DNA of 18,736 nt from Holophaga sp. (GTDB taxonomy: Bacteria > Acidobacteriota > Holophagae > Holophagales > Holophagaceae), in assembly GCA_031292735.1 (NCBI GenBank), contig JARLGP010000021.1:1-18736 (forward strand). The letters are read 5' to 3'. Both the position numbers and the translations under genes were made by a program. Positions 1 through 5,697 of the stretch are shown here, one piece after another (position 1 is the stretch's first letter; every line of letters starts with the position of its first letter). Under the pieces are notes generated by a model. It did no database searches, had not been told where the DNA came from, and was given only the letters and a program-made list of their open reading frames with translations.

Positions 1-176
1 TGGGCAACAGCGTCACCACCAGCCACAGCGACGGCATCTATCTCGGTTCCGCCACCGCCTCGGTCTGCTCCGGCAACACGGTCACCAGCAGCGGCGGCAA
101 GGGCATCAACAACCAGAGCGGCAGCGGCGTGACGGTCAGCAGCAACACCGAAAGCGGCAACACCGGCGGCAACTGA
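1..176 (+). CDS. C-terminal end of a right-handed beta-helix (PbH1/NosD-like) protein, 5' partial
   Basis: The third forward frame is open from the window edge to a TGA at 174-176 and gives 57 residues. They are rich in Gly, Ser, Thr and Asn, with repeated short strands such as GIYLGSAT, GNTVTSS, GINNQSG and GVTVSSNTESGN. This G-N-x-V/I pattern, returning about every 20 residues, is typical of coils of right-handed parallel beta-helix proteins (pectate-lyase or NosD-like folds), which are often secreted and bind or cleave polysaccharides. Only the C-terminal coils are visible, so the catalytic part, any signal peptide and the true function cannot be judged. A strong hairpin begins 24 bases after the stop. 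It is the only plus-strand gene left of the exopolysaccharide operon, and whether it belongs to the same pathway is unknown. Confidence 0.75.
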   Translation, partial: GNSVTTSHSDGIYLGSATASVCSGNTVTSSGGKGINNQSGSGVTVSSNTESGNTGGN

Positions 177-200
177 CACCACCGCCAGGTCCCGCCACCC

Positions 201-223
201 GAGGCCGCCCAGTGGGCGGCCTC
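201..223. terminator. GC-rich hairpin between convergent genes, probable bidirectional terminator
   Basis: A perfect 10-bp inverted repeat (GAGGCCGCCC at 201-210, GGGCGGCCTC at 214-223) encloses a 3-base loop. It lies between the stop of the plus-strand beta-helix gene (176) and the stop of the minus-strand proline dehydrogenase (270), where a shared terminator is expected. There is no T tract on either strand, so it is not a textbook Rho-independent terminator; in GC-rich genomes such stems often serve anyway. Its right arm is part of a tandem repeat. Confidence 0.6.
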
Positions 224-252
224 CCAGTGGGCGGCCTCCCAGTGGGCGGCCT
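208..252. repeat. Three tandem copies of a 15-bp unit CCCAGTGGGCGGCCT
   Basis: The units lie at 208-222, 223-237 and 238-252 and are identical. The first contains the loop and right arm of the hairpin at 201-223, so the left arm at 201-210 can pair equally with the right arm of any of the three copies. This looks like slippage expansion of a terminator arm. Confidence 0.9.
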
Positions 253-269
253 CGGCCGTGGGCGGCGGC

Positions 270-1181
270 TCACCTCGCCTGGGGGCCGACGGTCCGGACC
301 AGCCTGCCCGGGTCACGGCGGATGCAGCCCAGCACGTATTCGTACCAATGGGCGCCGTAGGGCACGTAGCTGCGCACGGTGTAGCCGTCCCGGACCAGGG
401 CTTCGGCCAGGTCCTGGCGGACCCCGTAGAGCATCTGGAATTCCATGGCGTCCTTGGGCAGCCCGGCGGCCGCCAGCACCTGCACCGCCCGCGCCACGGC
501 GGCCGGGTCATGGGTGGCCAGCGCCGGCCTGTGGCCATGCAGGATCAGGAATTCCAGGTCGCGCAGGAAGGCCCGGTCCAGCTCCTCCTTGTTCCGCAAA
601 GCCACCGGGGCCGATTCCCAGTAGCCGCCCTTGACCAGGCGGATGCGGGCGCCCAGGGCCACCATCCGCTCCAGGTCGGCCTGGTTCCGGCGCAGGTAGG
701 ACTGGAGCACGATGCCCACCGAATCCGGGCGCCCGGCGCGGGCTTCCTCGAAGATCCGCAAGGTCTCCCCGGTGTACGCGGATTCCTCCATGTCGATCCG
801 CACGAAGCTGCCCAGGTGCTGTGCCGCCGCCAGGACCCGGTCCAGTTGCAGGCGGCAGAACGCCGGATCCACATCCAGGCCGATCTGGGTCAGTTTCAGG
901 GACAGGTGGGAGTCCAGCCCTTCGGCCTGGACCCGCCGCAGGCCTTCGATGGCGGTGTCCGCGGCGCGGACCGCCTCGGGTTCCGAGCGGACGTGGGTTC
1001 CGATGAAGTTCATGGTCCCCTTGATGCCCTTGGCGTTGAGGGTCCTGACCACCGCCAGGCCATCCTCCTGGCTCTCTCCCGCCACCAGCCGCCAGGCCAC
1101 GTCGCGCAGCACCGGCGTGCTCATGGCGGTCTTCCGCACCCAGGGGTGCCGGGATAACGTGGCCAACAGGTTCCGGATCAT
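270..1181 (-). CDS. Proline dehydrogenase (monofunctional, FAD-dependent)
   Basis: A 303-residue protein that should oxidise L-proline to delta-1-pyrroline-5-carboxylate, passing electrons through FAD to the respiratory chain; the enzyme is usually membrane-associated. The PRODH beta/alpha-barrel signatures occur in order: LSLKLTQIG (93-101), VRIDMEESAYT (127-137), VLQSYLRR (158-165), IRLVKGGYWE (180-189), LATHD (221-225), EFQMLYGV (247-254) and SYVPYGAHWYEYVLGCIRR (271-289). The closing Arg pair (288-289) is the family's substrate-carboxylate site. The length matches stand-alone PRODH; there is no P5C dehydrogenase domain as in fused PutA. The ATG at 1181 follows a purine-rich AGGGGG about 7 bases upstream. 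It lies 178 bp downstream of the HAD gene on the same strand and has no obvious link to polysaccharide synthesis. No clear promoter was seen in front of it, so read-through from the upstream pair is possible. Confidence 0.95.
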   Translation of the reverse strand: MIRNLLATLSRHPWVRKTAMSTPVLRDVAWRLVAGESQEDGLAVVRTLNAKGIKGTMNFIGTHVRSEPEAVRAADTAIEGLRRVQAEGLDSHLSLKLTQIGLDVDPAFCRLQLDRVLAAAQHLGSFVRIDMEESAYTGETLRIFEEARAGRPDSVGIVLQSYLRRNQADLERMVALGARIRLVKGGYWESAPVALRNKEELDRAFLRDLEFLILHGHRPALATHDPAAVARAVQVLAAAGLPKDAMEFQMLYGVRQDLAEALVRDGYTVRSYVPYGAHWYEYVLGCIRRDPGRLVRTVGPQAR

Positions 1182-1359
1182 GCCGGTGCCCCCTCTTCAT
1201 CACCGCCCCTGCCCTGGTCCGCCCACGGCGGAGGGATCCAGCCCGGGCTCTAATCGAAACGCACTACCCATGGGGGTCTCCCCAGTTGCCGAGGGCCGGG
1301 TCGGCGAGAGGGAAGCTCCCTTGCGACGGCCGGAAATATCAAGCCAATCCCCGCCAGGG

Positions 1360-2037
1360 TCAAGCCAGAATTTCCTGCCACAGCGCCGGGATCCCCTCCA
1401 CCCGGATCCGGGCCTGGCTCACCGGGCGGCCCGTGGCGCACTGGCCGGGCAGCACCAGCTGGATGCTGTTCCAGCCCAGCAGGTTCGGCGCCTGGAAATC
1501 CTTGACCGGGTTGTCCCCGATATAGACCATCTGTTCCGGACTCAGTTCCAGCGCCTCCTGCAGACAGGAGAAGACCATGGGGTTCGGCTTCCAGGCCTGG
1601 GGCCCCCATGCGTCGGTGAACAGGATGGGCTCCGCCCACCGGGAGAGTCCCAGGGCCCGGGCCTTCTGGCGCTGGGCCTCCAGATAGCCGTCGCTGATGA
1701 CCGCGATGCGCAGGGACCGGGCCCTGGCCTCGTCGAGCAGTTCCGCCATGTGCGGGTACAGCGCGATGGCGGGCGGATGCGACCGGTAGACCCGGACCAG
1801 CTGGGCCACCGTGGCCTTTCCGGAGGCCGAAGGAAAGGCCGCCAGCAGGCGATCGAAGATCCGCCTGCGGGAGCCATGGGTGAAGGCCTCCTCCATCCAG
1901 GCGAAAGCCCGGTCCGCCGGGAGGGCAGCGGCCTCCTCCAGCCAGGCGGCCACCGCCCGGAAGGCGCTGAGGACGTAGGAGACTTCCGGGTAGAGGGTGT
2001 CGTCCAGATCGAACACCAGGGCCTTCACCGCGGCCAT
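1360..2037 (-). CDS. HAD-superfamily hydrolase (putative phosphatase)
   Basis: A 225-residue protein with all four haloacid-dehalogenase motifs: FDLDDT (9-14, nucleophile Asp10 and acid/base Asp12), VISDG (113-117, Ser115), the conserved Lys in AWKPNP (Lys150) and YIGDNPVKDF (172-181, Asp175 and Asp180). A helical cap lies between motifs I and II (about 20-95). The family mostly removes phosphate from small metabolites; the substrate cannot be read from the sequence. The ATG at 2037 lies inside the end of the ATP-grasp gene: the two reading frames overlap by 13 bases, so translation is probably coupled and the products probably act in one pathway. The open frame continues far upstream of this ATG, but there it is only a shadow of the ATP-grasp gene. 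Confidence 0.9.
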   Translation of the reverse strand: MAAVKALVFDLDDTLYPEVSYVLSAFRAVAAWLEEAAALPADRAFAWMEEAFTHGSRRRIFDRLLAAFPSASGKATVAQLVRVYRSHPPAIALYPHMAELLDEARARSLRIAVISDGYLEAQRQKARALGLSRWAEPILFTDAWGPQAWKPNPMVFSCLQEALELSPEQMVYIGDNPVKDFQAPNLLGWNSIQLVLPGQCATGRPVSQARIRVEGIPALWQEILA

Positions 2038-2990
2038 GGCAGGGTTTCCGTGAAGATCTCCCGGTAGTACCGGCTCATGTAGAGCCCGCGCCGGTATTGG
2101 CCGAGCCTCGGCTCCAGGGTCTCGCCCCGCAGGAGGGCCAGGATCCAGGCCGGGTAGTCGCCTCCGGCGGCCAGTCCCAGGGGGAAGCCGCCGCCGAACC
2201 GGGGATTGACTTCGGTGAGAACGGGACCCCGCTCTGTGAGGAAGGCCTGCAGGGTGAGCGGCCCCCTGGCGCCCAGGCGGGAGCAGGCCTGCAGCACCTG
2301 CACCAGCCACGGGTCCAGTTCCGGCCGGTCCAGGGTGACCCCCTGGATGGATTCGCCCCCGAGGGTCCGGATGCGCTCTCTGGGAACGTAGTGGATGGGA
2401 CGGCTCTGGAAGTCCAGGAAGGAATCGATGGTGATCTCCACGCCGTACAGGCATTCCTGGATCAGGGCGTTGGGCACCGACGGCAGCACCCGCTGCAGAT
2501 CCTCCCGCCGGCACCGGCAGATGTTCGAACTGGCGCTGCCGTCCCTGGGCTTCAGGAAGATCTCCTCGGGCAGTGCGGCCATGGCCGTGTCCGGCAGCCA
2601 GGAGGCGGGAACATCGATTCCCTCGGCCTTGAAGAACCGGGACGTCATCCACTTGTCCCGGCAGACCGCCACGAACTCCGGGGCGGAAACCAGCACGGAG
2701 ACGCCATCCCGCCGGAAGGTTTCCACCTGCCTGGAAAGCGCGGCCAGTTCCGGGTCGATGGTCGGCACGATCAGGCCCACCTCCTGTTCCCGGGCGATGG
2801 CGCGCAGGGCCGGCAGGTAGCCTGGGTCCGAGACTCGGGGCACCATGAACGCACCGTCGGCCAGGGCGCAGGCCGGAGCCAGGGGATCGAAGTCCGCCAC
2901 CAGGACTTTCTGACCGAACGGGTGGGCCGCATTCTGGAAGGCAGCGATGAGGGACGTCCGGCGGCCGGCACTGGTGACAAGAATGTTCAG
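2025..2990 (-). CDS. ATP-grasp family ligase (carbamoyl-phosphate-synthase/PylC-like fold)
   Basis: About 321 residues. An N-terminal Rossmann-like pre-ATP-grasp domain opens with NILVTSAGRRTSLI. It is followed by ATP-grasp elements (numbered from the TTG at 3002): EIFLKPRDGSASSNI with Lys151, ECLYGVEITID (183-193) for adenine/ribose contact, and the metal-binding LTEVNPRFGGG (262-272, Glu264 and Asn266). Such enzymes use ATP to form an acyl phosphate and join a carboxylate to an amine; acceptor and donor are unknown. Start choice: no ATG fits. A TTG at 3002 is possible, but GGAGG at 3000-2996 stands 5 bases before a CTG at 2990, which gives an N-terminus of M-NILVTSAGRR typical of the fold, so I prefer the CTG. 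It has its own promoter and overlaps the HAD phosphatase gene. A ligase plus a phosphatase suggests ligation of an amino acid or similar group to a metabolite followed by dephosphorylation; this is inference. Confidence 0.88.
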   Translation of the reverse strand: MNILVTSAGRRTSLIAAFQNAAHPFGQKVLVADFDPLAPACALADGAFMVPRVSDPGYLPALRAIAREQEVGLIVPTIDPELAALSRQVETFRRDGVSVLVSAPEFVAVCRDKWMTSRFFKAEGIDVPASWLPDTAMAALPEEIFLKPRDGSASSNICRCRREDLQRVLPSVPNALIQECLYGVEITIDSFLDFQSRPIHYVPRERIRTLGGESIQGVTLDRPELDPWLVQVLQACSRLGARGPLTLQAFLTERGPVLTEVNPRFGGGFPLGLAAGGDYPAWILALLRGETLEPRLGQYRRGLYMSRYYREIFTETLPWPR

Positions 2991-2995
2991 AAGCC

Positions 2996-3000
2996 CCTCC
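2996..3000 (-). promoter_or_regulatory. Shine-Dalgarno GGAGG deciding the ATP-grasp start
   Basis: GGAGG reads on the minus strand at 3000-2996, 5 bases before an in-frame CTG (2990-2988). For the TTG at 3002 it lies inside the coding region and nothing comparable is well placed upstream. This argues for a CTG start. Confidence 0.55.
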
Positions 3001-3050
3001 AAGGTTCTGTTTCCGGCTCACCTGCGAACGGAAACCGCAAGAAGGGCGAT

Positions 3051-3079
3051 ATTATAAATGCCGGATTTTGTTTTCGCAA
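3051..3079 (-). promoter_or_regulatory. Sigma-70-type promoter for the ATP-grasp/HAD unit
   Basis: On the minus strand a -35 box TTGCGA (3079-3074) is followed after exactly 17 bases by a perfect -10 box TATAAT (3056-3051). Transcription would begin near 3044, leaving a leader of about 50 bases before the ATP-grasp start. The stretch is clearly richer in A/T than its surroundings. The gap to the upstream PilZ gene (3003-3198) holds no other gene. Confidence 0.8.
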
Positions 3080-3198
3080 GGATCGGACCGAGTCTCCGCT
3101 GAGCGGTATTTTTCAGGCGGCGAATGGTGAAGATCCCACCGTCAGGTGTGTGGGCCGGAGGCCGGGCTTTCCACCCAGGGCGGCGGTTCGGGAGCCGG

Positions 3199-3546
3199 TC
3201 ACAAAGGACTCGTGATGAACTGATCCAGAACTTCGCGGTAACTGGACGGGACATCCAGGAACTGGACTCCGGCTTCCAGCAGGCCGGGCTTGGCCTTGCC
3301 CTGGTGGCGGCACCACATCACCTTTGCCTTGATGGTGGCCTTGGGCAGCTTGGGGTGGATCAGCTTCCAGTCCTCCAGGATGGGCCCGGCCTTGAAGCGG
3401 TTGACCGCGGGCTCCGGAATGACGAAGCAGCAGCCATGGGATCCCAGGTTGACCACCCGGACATTGATGAAGGACTCCCCGTCAAGCAGGAACCGGGCTT
3501 TGCAGGCCGGCTTGACGGGAACCCGAAGATCATTCCTTTTATCCAT
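3199..3546 (-). CDS. Small PilZ-domain protein (putative c-di-GMP receptor)
   Basis: A 115-residue single-domain protein. The N-terminus carries an RxxxR pair (Arg4 and Arg8 in KRNDLR), the usual c-di-GMP-clamping element. Beta-barrel strands follow (INVRVVNLGSHGCCFVIPE; VMWCRHQG; LLEAGVQFLDVP), ending like a stand-alone PilZ domain. The second family motif, D/NxSxxG, reads NLGSHG (33-38), so Asn33 and Gly38 are kept but the third-position Ser is Gly, with a Ser one place later. Binding may therefore be altered. The ATG at 3546 has AAGGA 8 bases upstream. It lies 41 bp downstream of the sigma factor gene and is probably the last gene of the minus-strand run that begins with the dehydratase. 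PilZ proteins commonly adjust exopolysaccharide output or motility in response to c-di-GMP; that role here is inferred from context. Confidence 0.85.
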   Translation of the reverse strand: MDKRNDLRVPVKPACKARFLLDGESFINVRVVNLGSHGCCFVIPEPAVNRFKAGPILEDWKLIHPKLPKATIKAKVMWCRHQGKAKPGLLEAGVQFLDVPSSYREVLDQFITSPL

Positions 3547-3587
3547 GTGAATCGTCCTTTCCGGCGCTGGAGCCGGCCGGAACGGGG

Positions 3588-4448
3588 CTAGGTCGGCGCG
3601 AGCAGGAAGGAGCCCATGAGCCTCTTGGAGTGGTCCCGGACCTTGGTGAAAGCCCGTTCCTCGATCTGCCGCACCCGTTCTTTGCAGATCTGCGGCTGGA
3701 AGGACTGGCCGATGCATTCCAGGGTCATGGGCTCGCCGCCGTCCAGGCCGTAATGCATGCCGATGATCCGGCGTTCCTTCTCCTTGAGCAGGGCGAGGGT
3801 CATCCGGAACTGATCGAGGAATGATTCCTGGTCCATGACCTCCATGGGAGAAGGCACGGAGTTCTGCTCCATGCGGTCGCCCAGGGTGAGCCCGGAGTCG
3901 CCCAGCTCCTGCTCGGTGGACAAGGGGATGGTGGTCCGCTGGAGCACTTGCAGGCGCTCGACCTCCTGGGCGGGAAGGTGGCAGGCATCGGCCAGCTCCT
4001 GGAGGGTGGGCATCCGTCCCAGCTCGTTCTGGACCCGGTGGGTGACGCGGTTGAGCATGGCGACCTGCCCTGCCAGTTTCTGCGGAAGGCGTATCCGGTT
4101 GCCGTATTCCGCCAGGGCCCGGAAGATGCTCTGCCGCACCCACCAGACCGCGTAGGTGAGGAACTTGTTCTCCCGCTCGGGGTCGAACCGCTTGGCAGCT
4201 TCGATCAGGCCCAGGTTGCCCTCGGAGACGAGGTCGATCAGGTCCAGGCCCTTGCCCTGGAATTTCAGGGCTTCCTTCACCACGAAGCGCAGGTTGCCTT
4301 CCACCAGTTTTCGGAGACCCTCGGGATCCCGGTCCCGTTGCCACAACCGGCCATTGATCCGTTCCTGCTCCGGAGTGAGCAGGGGCAGGTCGCGGATCAG
4401 GTCGAAGTAGTTGGCAAGGGACCGGTCTTCTGGGTGTGCTCGGGACAT
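3588..4448 (-). CDS. RNA polymerase sigma factor, sigma-70 family, group 2/3 (alternative)
   Basis: A 286-residue sigma factor without region 1.1. Region 1.2 covers about 10-40; regions 2.1-2.4 cover about 45-115, with the core-binding and melting segments LDLIDLVSEGNLGLIEAAKRF (69-88) and FLTYAVWWVRQSIFRAL (96-112). Region 3 follows (RLPQKLAGQVAMLNRV, then GRMPTLQELADAC), and region 4 covers about 215-275, ending in KERVRQIEERAFTKVR. In region 4.2 the helix-turn-helix reads IGQSFQPQICKERVRQIE, about two residues longer in the turn than the usual IGxxFxVxRERVRQIE pattern. The Trp-Trp of region 2.4 and RVRQIE are intact, so it should be functional. ATG 4448 has AAGGTG 7 bases upstream. It lies 34 bp after the aminotransferase gene and 41 bp before the PilZ gene on the same strand. 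It could direct transcription of the polysaccharide genes, or may be general (stress-type); its target promoters are unknown. Confidence 0.95.
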   Translation of the reverse strand: MSRAHPEDRSLANYFDLIRDLPLLTPEQERINGRLWQRDRDPEGLRKLVEGNLRFVVKEALKFQGKGLDLIDLVSEGNLGLIEAAKRFDPERENKFLTYAVWWVRQSIFRALAEYGNRIRLPQKLAGQVAMLNRVTHRVQNELGRMPTLQELADACHLPAQEVERLQVLQRTTIPLSTEQELGDSGLTLGDRMEQNSVPSPMEVMDQESFLDQFRMTLALLKEKERRIIGMHYGLDGGEPMTLECIGQSFQPQICKERVRQIEERAFTKVRDHSKRLMGSFLLAPT

Positions 4449-4482
4449 TGATTCACCTTTGGGATTCTGGTTGGGGAACGGT

Positions 4483-5685
4483 TCACCGGAGGTTGCGCTG
4501 GAGAACCGCCACCACGTGGTCGATCTCCGCCTCGGTCAGGTTGTTGTGGAAGGGCAGCGCCAGGGTGCGCTTGGCCATGGCTTCGGTGACCGGCAGGGAG
4601 CCGGCGAGATTCCCGAACTTCTGCCTGATGTACGGCTGGGTATGGATGGGCGAGAAATAGCCACGGGCGGGCACCCCTTCCCGCTCCATGCCGAGGATGG
4701 TCAAGTCCCGCTGGAGGCCTTCCTCCAGGGTCACCACGTAGACGAACCAGCTTCTCCGGAGGTTGGGAAAGGTTCCGGGCGGTTCCACCCGGGGGACGAA
4801 GGCGAGCCGCTCGTTGTACATGGCGGCCACCCGGTCGCGCTTGGCCATGATCGCTTCGATCCGCCCCATCTGGGAAAGGCCCAGGGCGGCCGACATCTCA
4901 TCCATGCGGTAGTTGTAGCCGATCCGGTCGTGGTTGAGCCAGGCGCCCATGGCGCCCCGGCCCTGGTTGGCGTAGCTGCGGGCGAGGATCGCCAGATCGG
5001 TGTCGTTGGTGACGATCATGCCGCCTTCACCCGTGGTTATCTGCTTGTTGGGATAGAAGGCGAAGGCCCCCGCCTGGCCGAAGCTGCCCAGCCTTCGCCC
5101 GGAGAATTCAGCGCCGAGGCCTTCGCAGCAATCATCGATCAAGGCCAGGCCGTAGCGCTTGGCGATGCGGGCCAGCCCGGCCCAGTCGGCGGGAAGGCCG
5201 AACACGTCCACCGCCAGGATGGCCCGGGTGCGATGGGTGATGCGGTGCTCCAGGTCGGAGACGTCCAGGTTCAGGGTGTCCGGATCGATTTCCACGAAAA
5301 CCGGTTTGGCGCCTTCGTAGAGGATGGCGTTGACGCTGGCGGCGAAGGTGAAGGACGGCACCAGCACCTCGTCGCGCGATCCCAGGCCCAGCGCCTTCAC
5401 GATCAGGTGCAGGGCCGACGTGCCGGAATTGACCGCCACCGCGTGCTCGACGCCCGCATACCTGGCGATCGCCCTTTCGAAGGCGGGAATCATGGGCCCC
5501 AGGGCCAGGCGCTCGCTGCGGACGACGGCGCTCACGGCGTCGATGTCCTGCTGGCTGATGTCGGGCAGCGCCATGGCGATGGCCGACGCCCAGGCCCGGT
5601 CGGCGGGCGGTGCGGACACGGCGGCCCGGCTGCCCGTGGTCTCTTGCGGCTCAGTGAAGGAAGTATCGGTCTCACGAAACGTCAT
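4483..5685 (-). CDS. DegT/DnrJ/EryC1/StrS-family sugar aminotransferase
   Basis: A 400-residue PLP-dependent enzyme expected to transfer an amino group from glutamate to the 4-keto group of a 4-keto-6-deoxy nucleotide sugar. Visible elements: AVNSGTSALHLIVKAL (84-99, PLP phosphate site), DEVLVPSFTFAASVNAI (105-121), the cofactor-binding Asp in ALIDDCCEGLGA (181-192), and the Schiff-base lysine Lys214 in FYPNKQITTGEGG. The C-terminal domain contains RDRVAAMYNERL and the YRMDEMSAALGLSQ segment. The ATG at 5685 has AGGAGG 4 bases upstream. The family core begins only near residue 36, so there is an N-terminal Ser/Thr/Ala-rich extension; an internal ATG at 5574 lacks a ribosome site. The gene follows the 4,6-dehydratase by 12 bp. 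The pair is the classic route to a 4-amino-4,6-dideoxyhexose (bacillosamine or viosamine type); the exact sugar is not determined. Confidence 0.94.
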   Translation of the reverse strand: MTFRETDTSFTEPQETTGSRAAVSAPPADRAWASAIAMALPDISQQDIDAVSAVVRSERLALGPMIPAFERAIARYAGVEHAVAVNSGTSALHLIVKALGLGSRDEVLVPSFTFAASVNAILYEGAKPVFVEIDPDTLNLDVSDLEHRITHRTRAILAVDVFGLPADWAGLARIAKRYGLALIDDCCEGLGAEFSGRRLGSFGQAGAFAFYPNKQITTGEGGMIVTNDTDLAILARSYANQGRGAMGAWLNHDRIGYNYRMDEMSAALGLSQMGRIEAIMAKRDRVAAMYNERLAFVPRVEPPGTFPNLRRSWFVYVVTLEEGLQRDLTILGMEREGVPARGYFSPIHTQPYIRQKFGNLAGSLPVTEAMAKRTLALPFHNNLTEAEIDHVVAVLQRNLR

Positions 5686-5697
5686 GGCTCCTCCTGT

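Noticed and set aside
3096..3113. Short GC stem followed by TATTTTT, terminator-like on the plus strand
   Set aside because: The loop is only one to three bases, the stem is short, and no plus-strand gene precedes it.
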